DNA of 32,019 bases from Candidatus Segatella albertsiae (GTDB taxonomy: Bacteria; Bacteroidota; Bacteroidia; Bacteroidales; Bacteroidaceae), in contig DKCU01000094.1 in assembly GCA_002451555.1 (NCBI GenBank), forward strand, positions 1 to 32,019, given 5' to 3'. Within the stretch, counting starts at the first letter, position 1. Every line of letters starts with the position of its first letter. A program made the position numbers and the translations under genes. Under the pieces are notes generated by a model, which saw only the letters and a list, made by a program, of their open reading frames with translations, made no database searches and was not told where the DNA came from. Below, in pieces: positions 8,961 through 17,232 of this stretch.

Positions 8961-8978
8961 AATGACAATTCTGTCATT
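8961..8978 (-). repeat. 18-bp inverted repeat in the GH127 leader
   Basis: Arms AATGACA (8961-8967) and TGTCATT (8972-8978) are perfectly complementary around ATTC. It begins just downstream of the inferred -7 box, so it would form at or near the extreme 5' end of the mRNA. It could be an operator at the start site or an mRNA-stabilising 5' hairpin. Confidence 0.5.
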
Positions 8979-8984
8979 CGGCTG

Positions 8985-8992
8985 CAAAATTA
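8985..8992 (-). promoter_or_regulatory. -7 box of the GH127 unit
   Basis: Minus-strand TAATTTTG followed by CAGC matches TAnnTTTG. It is 62 nt before the start codon. No good -33 TTTG element is found at 19-21 nt; the proximal operator repeat begins 24 nt upstream, as at GH115. Confidence 0.6.
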
Positions 8993-9016
8993 CCTTATTA
9001 TATCATAGGAGTTAGC

Positions 9017-9051
9017 CACAAATCGACCAAAAAAAGAACATATTGACCTAA
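9017..9051 (-). promoter_or_regulatory. Tandem direct-repeat operator upstream of GH127
   Basis: Minus-strand copies TTAGGTCAATATGTT (9037-9051) and TTTGGTCGATTTGTG (9017-9031) start 20 bp apart. Both match the element before GH115 and the FAS1/SusCD operon. The proximal copy ends 24 nt from the -7 box, identical to GH115. The site lies in the gap just downstream of the regulator gene. Confidence 0.62.
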
Positions 9052-9078
9052 ATAAGCTTCTGACAAGAACCAGTTTCC

Positions 9079-10323
9079 TTATCCCCTTTCCATGAACTCT
9101 CCAGGCTTCATGCCAAACTGTTTTTGGAAACATTTGGCGAAATATCCCGGGCTGCTGAAACCCACCATATAGCTTACTTCATTGACACGATACCTGCCTT
9201 CCTGAAGCAAAGAGGCGGCTTTTTTCAATTTTACCAACTGTATCATCTCGTTGGGTGTCAAATCCACCAAGGCCTTGGTCTTGACGAAAAGCGAGCTGCG
9301 GCTCATGCCCATCTGCTCTGCCAGGAAGACCACGCTCAGATAAGGATTGTTGATGTTGTCCTCTATGACCTTGTTCATCTTTTTCAAGAACTCATTGTCC
9401 ATTCTATTACCCGTCACCTTGGAAATCGGCTCCAACGGAGAGTGAGAATACTTGTCTTGCAACATTTTTCGCCTCTCCATCAAATTGCGAATACAAGCCT
9501 TCAAGTATTTCATGGAGAAAGGTTTCTCGATGAAGATATCCACACCACAATCCATGCCTTCCACCTTGCTGTCATTGTCGCTCTTGGCTGTCAGCATCAC
9601 GAAAGGAATGTGACAAATATCTGGATTGTGGCGTATCTGCTTGCAAAATTCCACACCATCCATCTCAGGCATCATCCAATCACTGATAATCAAGGACACA
9701 TGGTGCTGCCCCAAGACCGTCAAGCCTTCCAGTCCGTTGCTAGCCGTGAGCACCTGGTACTGTTCACTGAAATGGGAGACGATATATTCGCAAAGCTCTG
9801 CATCATCCTCCACTATCAACAAAATGGGTTGCATGGTCTCATCCTGATTTTCATCTTGCTCATCACCTAGGTCGTCATCATGTTTGATACACTTATCATT
9901 ATCCGTCTCTATATGTTGGAACCCATTGGACTCATCACCCATGATTTGATTGAAATTCTGAAAGTGATTGACGAGTTGCACCAAGCGGTCAGCATTACGC
10001 TCCATCACTTCTAGTGCAGAATCCAGTTCTTGGGTATCCATACCCAGTTTGTGCATCTTTTCCCGTTCATTCTTGACACTTTCGATAGGTCCTATCACCA
10101 AAGACAAAGGCGTACGAATCTCATGAATCATCTTGACGAAAAACTGCATTTGCGCATTTTTCATCTCCGCTTCCTTCTTGTCAATAAGTTCTTTCGACTC
10201 CAATTGACAACGACATCTTTCCTTGCGAACTCTCACCAAGAGATAGAGAAGCACAAGGACAAGAACTATACCAAGAAACAAATACGTTGGAAATGTTCCA
10301 ACAAACAAGATGTTATCTTTCAT
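9079..10323 (-). CDS. Miniature hybrid two-component regulator (HTCS-like), lacking sensor and ATPase domains
   Basis: Domain order: membrane helix 14-31; HisKA-like dimerisation helix with HEIRTP at 67-72 (H67 phospho-acceptor); an acidic linker 128-164; receiver domain about 166-283 with VEDD (171-174), D215 in ISDWMMPEMDG, and K267; then an AraC-type helix-turn-helix about 315-412. Classical HTCS proteins of Bacteroidota PULs are roughly 1300-1500 residues, with periplasmic beta-propellers, a Y_Y_Y domain and a HATPase domain between HisKA and receiver. Here the propellers and the HATPase are absent, so it cannot sense glycan or autophosphorylate in the usual way. The frame is intact and it has its own consensus promoter, which argues against a decaying remnant. 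It is the obvious candidate to bind the direct repeats of this locus, perhaps phosphorylated by a full-length HTCS elsewhere; this is inference. Confidence 0.85.
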   Translation of the reverse strand: MKDNILFVGTFPTYLFLGIVLVLVLLYLLVRVRKERCRCQLESKELIDKKEAEMKNAQMQFFVKMIHEIRTPLSLVIGPIESVKNEREKMHKLGMDTQELDSALEVMERNADRLVQLVNHFQNFNQIMGDESNGFQHIETDNDKCIKHDDDLGDEQDENQDETMQPILLIVEDDAELCEYIVSHFSEQYQVLTASNGLEGLTVLGQHHVSLIISDWMMPEMDGVEFCKQIRHNPDICHIPFVMLTAKSDNDSKVEGMDCGVDIFIEKPFSMKYLKACIRNLMERRKMLQDKYSHSPLEPISKVTGNRMDNEFLKKMNKVIEDNINNPYLSVVFLAEQMGMSRSSLFVKTKALVDLTPNEMIQLVKLKKAASLLQEGRYRVNEVSYMVGFSSPGYFAKCFQKQFGMKPGEFMERG

Positions 10324-10339
10324 GATTTAACGAATTTAT

Positions 10340-10373
10340 GGCTACAAAATTACAAAAAAAATAAAATGTAGCC
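10340..10373. promoter_or_regulatory. Inverted repeat GGCTACA-N20-TGTAGCC spanning the regulator promoter
   Basis: Perfect 7-bp arms at 10340-10346 and 10367-10373 bracket the promoter. One arm touches the -33 box and the other overlaps the -7 box. This placement suits a repressor or autoregulatory operator. It could also be a coincidence of AT-rich promoter sequence, although the arms themselves are GC-containing. Confidence 0.45.
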
Positions 10374-10376
10374 AAA
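10345..10376 (-). promoter_or_regulatory. Promoter of the mini-HTCS gene
   Basis: Minus-strand TTTG (10373-10376), a 20-nt spacer, then TAATTTTG (10345-10352) match the Bacteroidota consensus TTTG-N20-TAnnTTTG exactly. The -7 box is 21 nt from the start codon, so the leader is very short. The regulator is therefore transcribed independently of the upstream SusCD operon. Confidence 0.7.
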
Positions 10377-10385
10377 TACTTACAC

Positions 10386-10422
10386 AAAAAAAATCGCTCA
10401 CAAGAAAACTTGCAAGCGATTT
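10386..10422 (-). terminator. Intrinsic terminator of the FAS1/SusCD operon (possibly bidirectional)
   Basis: The minus-strand transcript forms AATCGCT-TG-CAAG, loop TTTT, CTTG-TG-AGCGATT, followed directly by a run of at least seven T. It lies about 50 nt past the SusD stop codon and just before the regulator promoter. On the plus strand the same stem is followed by TTCCGTTTTT, so it may also work in that direction. Confidence 0.8.
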
Positions 10423-10474
10423 TCCGTTTTTCATCTCATTTTTCAGGAGCTTCGTGCCCTGTAAAACAAGTCAT

Positions 10475-12223
10475 TTATTGATTGTTTAAACCTAATTGTC
10501 CATTCCAATTAAGATACCAATTGGCCTTGTTGTTCAAATCCACGCCTATCAACGACTTCATTTCGGCAGTGTGGTCAGTGCCACGACGGTCATAGATTCT
10601 ATCAGCCAAGTAGGAAGGATCATTGCGACGCAAAGCCACACGCATCAAGTCATAGAAGCGAGTTCCCTCGAAAGCAAACTCCAAACCATCTTCATTGATA
10701 ATCAAATCCTCAACAGCCTCTTCCTCCTCAGCCTCGGTTTCCTTGGCTGGATAGACATACTGTTCGTTCAAGTCAGACCAACCACTACCATGAGAATGGA
10801 TACCCATGGTATTCTCGTCTGCATTCTCAGCCTTTGTGCGAAGCTTATAACGATTGGTAGGGAAATCAAACTGCTTCAAGAACGCCTCTTCCTCTGGATA
10901 ATATGGCAAGATGTCTTCTTCCAAGACGGTGTTGTTGACACCTGTCTTCAAGATGGCAAAGGCAAAGCGTGGGAATCCCGCACGGTTCAGAGCCTCAGCC
11001 ATACGCAAATATACCATGGAACGACGATAGATGTGAATGTTGCGCGTCACATACTTCTTGTTGCTGATGCTGGTAGCTACGGAAGAATTGCTGTGTGAGA
11101 AAGCATCCTCGTTGTAAACCGATGCCAAACGAAGGTCGCCACCCATGTTACCACTCAAGGTATTAGGAACATACACCACTTCGTTGCTGGAGTTCAGTTG
11201 GCAATATTGCTGTGTCTGAGAGAGATTCTTCAATGCCTGAGAAGCGACAATCGATACTTTGTAATCATTGTCGGAAGTAGAATTGAAATAATTTCTCAAC
11301 TGGCTGTAATTGCCCTCCGAAGGAATAGAGTCACCAGGAATCTCAGCAATCAACTCCGTATTGGCATTTGTGTTTTCTGTGGAGAACACATTGCTCCATC
11401 TATCACTGTAACGTGTCCACTTGGTGTCGCTCTGTTGCCAAGCTACTGTATTCACACCTATCGGGTAAGAAGAATTGCTACCATTACGATTGGCTATATA
11501 CTTATAATAGTTGAGAGCCGCCTCACGATAGTGACCTGCCCAAAGATTCAAGTCGCCCAACAACACATAGATTGGGAAGAAGAACAACTTGGAGTCGTTG
11601 TTGCGGATGGTTCCATAGCTTGGTTTCTCCACATCAGCGAGTTTGGCGATGTCATCGATGAAGTAATCGCAGATTTCCTTGATACCCTTCTTCTCATACT
11701 GCTTGTCAGCCCCATCCTTGTTCAAGATAGGCTCCGTCACAAAAGGTACCTCGCCATAGTTGAGCGCCAACTGTAAGTAAGTCCATGCACGATAAGCCTT
11801 GATGGCAGCATACTCTTTCAAGAAGATTTTCTCGTTGCGGTTATTCTTCAAGGCTGTGTCCGCATTGGCAATGAAATAATTGCAGTTGTTGATGACTGCA
11901 TAATAATCACGAGGCGAATTATACGGATTGTCGCTTGCCACATTGAAGTTGGCGATGTCACGCAAACTTGAGGATGTATAATTGTTCACATCCACCAGGT
12001 CACCTCTCAATTCGCCCAAGAGAATGGTACGGTCTGCCAAAGCCTGCATCTTGTTCATGACACCAATGGCAGAGTAAAGCGTATCAGAGGCATTGTTCAA
12101 GTGATTCTTGTTGGCATCAATCACTCGGTCGGACTCCTGGTCGAGGAAGTCGCCGCATGAAGACAACATGCAGCTCATTCCACCGAACAATACCGTCAAG
12201 ACAATATATGATAATCTTTTCAT
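10475..12223 (-). CDS. SusD/RagB family outer-membrane lipoprotein (second pair)
   Basis: Surface glycan-binding lid for the SusC transporter encoded 39 nt upstream. The lipoprotein signal ends at C23 (MLSSC-GDFLDQES). This is followed by the usual SusD N-terminal region and TPR-type helices. The family-typical C-terminal segment is LEFAFEGTRFYDLMRVAL. Its 582 residues are normal for the family. It has an acidic insertion (ETEAEEEEAVEDL) just before that segment, which I do not see in the other SusD of this operon. It is the last gene of the seven-gene operon, with the terminator immediately downstream. The substrate is unknown. Confidence 0.93.
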   Translation of the reverse strand: MKRLSYIVLTVLFGGMSCMLSSCGDFLDQESDRVIDANKNHLNNASDTLYSAIGVMNKMQALADRTILLGELRGDLVDVNNYTSSSLRDIANFNVASDNPYNSPRDYYAVINNCNYFIANADTALKNNRNEKIFLKEYAAIKAYRAWTYLQLALNYGEVPFVTEPILNKDGADKQYEKKGIKEICDYFIDDIAKLADVEKPSYGTIRNNDSKLFFFPIYVLLGDLNLWAGHYREAALNYYKYIANRNGSNSSYPIGVNTVAWQQSDTKWTRYSDRWSNVFSTENTNANTELIAEIPGDSIPSEGNYSQLRNYFNSTSDNDYKVSIVASQALKNLSQTQQYCQLNSSNEVVYVPNTLSGNMGGDLRLASVYNEDAFSHSNSSVATSISNKKYVTRNIHIYRRSMVYLRMAEALNRAGFPRFAFAILKTGVNNTVLEEDILPYYPEEEAFLKQFDFPTNRYKLRTKAENADENTMGIHSHGSGWSDLNEQYVYPAKETEAEEEEAVEDLIINEDGLEFAFEGTRFYDLMRVALRRNDPSYLADRIYDRRGTDHTAEMKSLIGVDLNNKANWYLNWNGQLGLNNQ

Positions 12224-12262
12224 AATCTATTGCTTTTTACTTTTTGATAATTCATTCAATCA

Positions 12263-15200
12263 CTATAGGTTGATTTTTATACCTGCCAAGATACTGCAAC
12301 TCTGTGGCAACTGACCTAGGTCGATGCCCTGTCCGATGACACTTGATGTCATGGTGAACTCAGGATCACTGCCCAAGTACTTGGTCAAAGTGAAGAGGTT
12401 GTTGGCTTGTACCCAGAACTCCAATCCTTGCAAGATGGTTGAGTTGACTGGCAAGTTATAGCTCAGGGTCACGGTCTTCAGACGAAGATAACTGCCATCC
12501 TCTATCCAGCGGTCGCTAAAACGGCTGTTGCCCATTGGGTCTTGGAAGGTAGCCTTAGGAATGGTGGTAAGCTGACCCTCGTTCTGCCATCTATTGGTCA
12601 TTGCCAAGGTCTGGTTCATGAATCGGCTACCTGATTCCAACTGCTGGCGCATATAGTTATAGACATCATTGCCCAAGCTATAGTTGAAGTTGAAGTCCAA
12701 ACGGAAACGCTTGTATGAGAATGAGGTGAAGATGTTACCATAGATGTCTGGATTTGGATCACCGATGATTTCTCTATCCTTCTCGTCAATGACATGGTTT
12801 CCATCCTTATCGACAAACTTGACATCTCCTGCTCCGAAATAATTCTTGTCCAGGCCATTGCTTCCCAAGGTATAAAGGCCTGCAGCCTTGGCTTCCTCTG
12901 TCGTAGAGAACACGCCCTCGGTACGATAGCCATAGAACAAGTTGGCTGCCTTACCCACCTGTGTACGGATAGTTGCTCCATAAACCGTATTGTCGATATA
13001 GTTAGCGTTTTCCGGCAAAGAGACAATCTCGTTCTTATAGTGACCTACACTGGCTCCCAACTCCCAAGTGAAGTCCTTGGTATTGATGACCTTGCCCACA
13101 GCTGTTACGTCAAAGCCATTGTTCTTCAAAGAACCACCATTACACCAGTTCTTCTCCAAACCAGACACAAAATTAAGAGACTGGTAAGTCAACAAGTCGT
13201 CCGTGTGACTGTTGAAGTAATTGAAACGGAGATTCAAGCGGTTATTGAAGAAGTTGCCCTCCAAACCAATATTCCATTTCTTGGTAGTCTCCCACTTCAA
13301 GCGATTGTTACCGATATTCTCGAAAGTAAGACCAGACACAGTCTGCAAGTACTTGCTGGCAGAGAAATAACTGCGAGCTGCGTAGTAATCAATGTCATCG
13401 TTACCACTGACATCGTAACCTGCGCTCAACTTCAAGTAGTTGACGTAAGGAGAAGCCTTGAACCATGGTTCGTTGCTTACAACCCAAGCTGCCTGAACAC
13501 CAGGGAACACTCCCCATGCAGCATCCAACATCTTCAAGGCACCATCAGCATCTTTACCAAAACGAGAAGAAGCCTCTGCTGTCAAGTTGGCTTGCAAGTA
13601 GTAGCGCTGCAAATAATTGTACTCTGCCTGAGCATAACAAGCGATGGAAGTCCAGTTGTCATTGGCACCTGTAGTCTTCACGTTCAGCAAAGAGCTGGAG
13701 ATAAATGGAGTCTTATCATTACCAGTGTTGTAACCCAACTGGCTGCTCAAAGTATAGCTTTCCCAGTTGACACGTGCACCGGCAAAAACATGGATGTCAT
13801 GTGCGCCATAACGATTATTCCAATCAATACGAGTGTCACTCATCACTGAGTTTTGCTTGGAGAACAAAGAACGAGCCTCGTTCTCACGGAATGCGCCCAC
13901 ACTGCTTACATAATAGTCTGGCACACCGCTGATAGGAATGTAATACTTCTCGTTGGTGTTGACCAAGTTGTAGCTGAAATGCTCGCTCAAGAAGAGATGC
14001 TTGTTGAACTGGAACTTAGGAGTTATGTTCAGATTAACCAAAGAGTTCTCCCAACGGTTCTTGTTCTCCGCATCCGCATACTCATTGAGAGCATAAGGGT
14101 TAGCCAACTTATAGTTGTAATTGCTATATCCCGACAAAGCCTCATCCAAGTAGCTCTCGTCGTTGATGTCCAGATAGCTATTGCTCAAGATACCATTGGC
14201 ATAGGCATAAGGGCTGAGCATAGGGCTCTTCACGTAAGCCAGGAAGGATGGAGAAGTCGGCGTGCCTTCGTCATAGCTCTCCGGAGCACCGTCGTTACGG
14301 ATGTTACGAGTCTGGTTGGCGAAAGACGCATCAAAGCGGATGCTGAGTTTCTTACCCAAGTAAATATCAGCGTTGAAACGGATGTTCAGGCGATTCAAGT
14401 TATTATACTCCAAAGGAGTTTGGTTGGTTGTATAGCCCAAACTCAGGTTGTACTCTGCGATGTTATCACCACCCTCTACATTGATGTTGTACTTCTGCAC
14501 AAGAGCCTCACGATAAACATCCTTTTTCCAGTCAGTATTGTTGTGATACTGTGGATAGTAATAATAGGTAGGATCCTCGTTGAGGAACTTGAAACTCGTC
14601 ATCTTGGTATTTGTGGTAGCCAACATATCAGAAGCATAGCTCTTGTACTGGCTGGCATCCATCATGTCATAGAACTTTGGCTTTGTCACCACTCCAGCAG
14701 ACAAACTTGCGGAAATACGAGTAGCCATACTATGGCAACGGCGAGTAGTGATGACAATAACTCCATTGGCGCCCTTGGCACCATAGAGAGCCGTACCATT
14801 GCGAATGACCGAAACATTCTCAATATCACTTGGGGCGATATTGGTGAGGATATTGTTGTAGAAGCCATCGTGTAACATCAAGCGACTGTACTGTTGGTCA
14901 TAGATGACACCATCCACCACGATAAGAGGCTGAGCATTGACATTGAGGGAATTCAAGCCATTCATGAACATCACACCACCTGTACCGGGATTGCCATTGC
15001 GAGCAGTCACGTGCACTTCAGCACCGAGGCGCTTTTGGATTTCCTCCTCTGCGCTGACAGCGGCAGAATGCTGGAACTCACCAGTTTTGTCACTGGCAAT
15101 GACATTGGTAGAAGAGCCATACTCCGAAGAGAAAGCCGTGCCAAAGAGACGAGCATTAGCCTGCTGTTCCCCCTTGACCAATCCCACCTTGGTAGGATTG

Positions 15201-15502
15201 TAATCAGGAGCGGTAATCGTAATCGAAGAAGCAAAGGTAGGCACTTCCAACTCATACTCACCTTTCTCATTGGTCAGCACACTATATCCCTTCATCTCGC
15301 TCACACTGACCAACGCACCAGAAACTGGAGTATGGGTAGCATCGCTGAGCACACATCCCTTCACCTTACGAGTTGGGTAATGCTTGGCTGTCTTTTGAGC
15401 CGACTTCACCAATGCGCTTGAAGTCAGAGTTGCTTCCTGAGCCAAAGCAGTGTTAGTCCCCATCATCAAGGCAGACAAACCAAATAATATATATTTATTC
15501 AT
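12263..15502 (-). CDS. SusC/RagA TonB-dependent transporter (second pair)
   Basis: Outer-membrane importer for oligosaccharides captured with the adjacent SusD. A signal peptide spans 1-21 (ending ALA-Q). A carboxypeptidase-regulatory-like beta-sandwich lies at about 46-118 (VKGCVLSD...PVSGALV). The plug runs about 145-256, with SVIRNGTALYGAKGANG (231-247) corresponding to the classic VLKDA-A-YGxxGANG signature. The barrel then runs to the end. The usual DEVVVVGYG-like TonB box between the N-terminal domain and plug is not recognisable; the segment 120-150 is Ser-rich instead. The gene lies 22 nt after the FAS1 gene and 39 nt before its SusD. It is clearly divergent from the first SusC of the operon, so it is not a recent duplicate. 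Confidence 0.93.
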   Translation of the reverse strand: MNKYILFGLSALMMGTNTALAQEATLTSSALVKSAQKTAKHYPTRKVKGCVLSDATHTPVSGALVSVSEMKGYSVLTNEKGEYELEVPTFASSITITAPDYNPTKVGLVKGEQQANARLFGTAFSSEYGSSTNVIASDKTGEFQHSAAVSAEEEIQKRLGAEVHVTARNGNPGTGGVMFMNGLNSLNVNAQPLIVVDGVIYDQQYSRLMLHDGFYNNILTNIAPSDIENVSVIRNGTALYGAKGANGVIVITTRRCHSMATRISASLSAGVVTKPKFYDMMDASQYKSYASDMLATTNTKMTSFKFLNEDPTYYYYPQYHNNTDWKKDVYREALVQKYNINVEGGDNIAEYNLSLGYTTNQTPLEYNNLNRLNIRFNADIYLGKKLSIRFDASFANQTRNIRNDGAPESYDEGTPTSPSFLAYVKSPMLSPYAYANGILSNSYLDINDESYLDEALSGYSNYNYKLANPYALNEYADAENKNRWENSLVNLNITPKFQFNKHLFLSEHFSYNLVNTNEKYYIPISGVPDYYVSSVGAFRENEARSLFSKQNSVMSDTRIDWNNRYGAHDIHVFAGARVNWESYTLSSQLGYNTGNDKTPFISSSLLNVKTTGANDNWTSIACYAQAEYNYLQRYYLQANLTAEASSRFGKDADGALKMLDAAWGVFPGVQAAWVVSNEPWFKASPYVNYLKLSAGYDVSGNDDIDYYAARSYFSASKYLQTVSGLTFENIGNNRLKWETTKKWNIGLEGNFFNNRLNLRFNYFNSHTDDLLTYQSLNFVSGLEKNWCNGGSLKNNGFDVTAVGKVINTKDFTWELGASVGHYKNEIVSLPENANYIDNTVYGATIRTQVGKAANLFYGYRTEGVFSTTEEAKAAGLYTLGSNGLDKNYFGAGDVKFVDKDGNHVIDEKDREIIGDPNPDIYGNIFTSFSYKRFRLDFNFNYSLGNDVYNYMRQQLESGSRFMNQTLAMTNRWQNEGQLTTIPKATFQDPMGNSRFSDRWIEDGSYLRLKTVTLSYNLPVNSTILQGLEFWVQANNLFTLTKYLGSDPEFTMTSSVIGQGIDLGQLPQSCSILAGIKINL

Positions 15503-15524
15503 TGTATATTCTAATTAAGAGAGA

Positions 15525-17213
15525 TTAATAAGAAATCTTATACTTCTTTGCTTCGCTGACCGGTGCATTATGCGGTTTAACTATGATACAGTCTATACGC
15601 ATCGTACGCTGATATGTAGAAGTCATGGAAGAAGTGACATCCGTGTAGATTTTCAACTTTGCCTGAGGCTTGTCCAAACCATAAGACGATGTCTTAAACT
15701 TATAGTTGCCTTTGACCTTAAGAGTATCTACCACATCAGCTTTCACCGTGAAACCTGAGTTTCGTTCCCATTTGGTAGCACCATTGTTCTGGTATCCCAC
15801 TTGCACTCTTATCTTAACAGGAAGACGCTGCTCGGCGGTTGCCAGTTCATCGTAAGCGATAGCAGGAACAAAGACTGCATAGATATCATACGCTACACCA
15901 GACAAGATGTCAGGAATCACATAAGTCACATTCGGATTGACAGCTGTAGAGGATGGTGATATTTCCGCAAAGGAATTATTTGACACCTTATTATAGAAAG
16001 CACTCGTGCTAGGTATTCTCCTTACAGTAAAAGGATCGATAGCGTTGGTCAATGTATCAACATAGCTTGTATATTCCGTCTCTATCTTCATCTCTTTCAA
16101 GAATGTATCGTATGGAGAGATGCGGAAATTAGATGTCTTCATCACATGACCATTGCTCAAAGCCACGTCTTGCGCACCATCAAAGATACCACCACTGGCA
16201 AACGGATGATAGAAACGATTGTAACGCTTCTCGTTCGGATACATGGTATAATAAACCTCAGGATAAGCCGTTGTAGATAATGCTGAATCCTGGAAAGCTG
16301 CATCAGGATTGTTGGTCCTGCTGAAAAGCGAGGCGCCAATGATAGCCAACTGGCTGTTGATACGCTGCAAGGAATCCCTTCCCTCTACCTTGGTATCGTA
16401 ATTGAAATAAGTAGAATAGGTATCCATCATTCTCTTCCACTCGCTGTTGGTTGGAGCCAACATCCAGTAAGTGGAGTCCTCGGAATTGATTTGACCATAT
16501 TGGTTCATGATGGTATTGTTATAGACCATCACAGAATCCAAGTATTGTGTCTTTCCATCCACGATGCTTCCTGCCACACTCTGGCTTGGAGAGAACTTAT
16601 AGACACCATAGCTCTTGAAGAATTGATAGACGCTATCCAATTCCTCATCCTGACCCAAATACTCAAAGATGTTTGGCTCATAGTTGAGCTTACCACCTAT
16701 CGTATAGAGGATACCATTATTATATAAGGTATTCTTGCTCACAAACTCCTCGTTACCCACGGCTGAAGAAGAAAGCTTTTGACGCTTGCCGTTCATCATC
16801 GCCAAAGAGTCAGATGTTTCGGATGACACTGAAGTCTTGAAAGGAGCGATATGATTCTGCAAGAACTGCTTGATGACCGTATTCTCGGAACTTTTCACAC
16901 CAGCAGCCTTTTGCTCATTGTAACTTTCTATCAACTCGTCAGCCTGTTCCTCGGTAAAATGCTCATTGGTTGGCGCAAAGACCGAATACGTCTGGCTTCC
17001 GTTCAATGTCAAGTCATAACCACAAGCCTTGGCTACCTTGGCAAAATTGCTCAAATCACTGTTCTCACTGATAGCCTGCCAAAGAGTCTCATTGACAACA
17101 CCTTCAGAATTCACCTGATAATGATCATCCCAAGTGTCTGAGCAAGATGCGCAGCACAGTGCCGTCAGTAAGACGGCAGCTGTCTGCATTTTATATATTT
17201 TTTTGATTTTCAT
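15525..17213 (-). CDS. FAS1 (fasciclin) domain lipoprotein, two FAS1 domains
   Basis: Probably surface-exposed and involved in substrate binding or assembly next to SusCD; no enzyme motif is seen. The lipoprotein signal ends in a Cys-rich LCCASC-SDTWDD, most likely lipidated at C24. FAS1 domain 1 spans about 40-175, with TYSVFAPTNEHF (75-86), the conserved H-box-like VFAPTNxAF type. Domain 2 spans about 183-365, with YWMLAPTNSEW (249-259). A beta-rich C-terminal region (about 375-562) ends with IDCIIVKP-type strands and could be a carbohydrate-binding-like fold. The gene lies 19 nt after another FAS1 gene and 22 nt before the second SusC, occupying the place where a SusE/F-like glycan-binding protein would be expected. 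Confidence 0.85.
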   Translation of the reverse strand: MKIKKIYKMQTAAVLLTALCCASCSDTWDDHYQVNSEGVVNETLWQAISENSDLSNFAKVAKACGYDLTLNGSQTYSVFAPTNEHFTEEQADELIESYNEQKAAGVKSSENTVIKQFLQNHIAPFKTSVSSETSDSLAMMNGKRQKLSSSAVGNEEFVSKNTLYNNGILYTIGGKLNYEPNIFEYLGQDEELDSVYQFFKSYGVYKFSPSQSVAGSIVDGKTQYLDSVMVYNNTIMNQYGQINSEDSTYWMLAPTNSEWKRMMDTYSTYFNYDTKVEGRDSLQRINSQLAIIGASLFSRTNNPDAAFQDSALSTTAYPEVYYTMYPNEKRYNRFYHPFASGGIFDGAQDVALSNGHVMKTSNFRISPYDTFLKEMKIETEYTSYVDTLTNAIDPFTVRRIPSTSAFYNKVSNNSFAEISPSSTAVNPNVTYVIPDILSGVAYDIYAVFVPAIAYDELATAEQRLPVKIRVQVGYQNNGATKWERNSGFTVKADVVDTLKVKGNYKFKTSSYGLDKPQAKLKIYTDVTSSMTSTYQRTMRIDCIIVKPHNAPVSEAKKYKISY

Positions 17214-17232
17214 TTCTTTTGTTTTTTACGAT

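Noticed and set aside
9079..10323. The regulator as a pseudogene fragment
   Set aside because: The frame is intact, the key residues of the HisKA, receiver and DNA-binding parts are kept, and a full-consensus promoter with short leader fits the chosen start.
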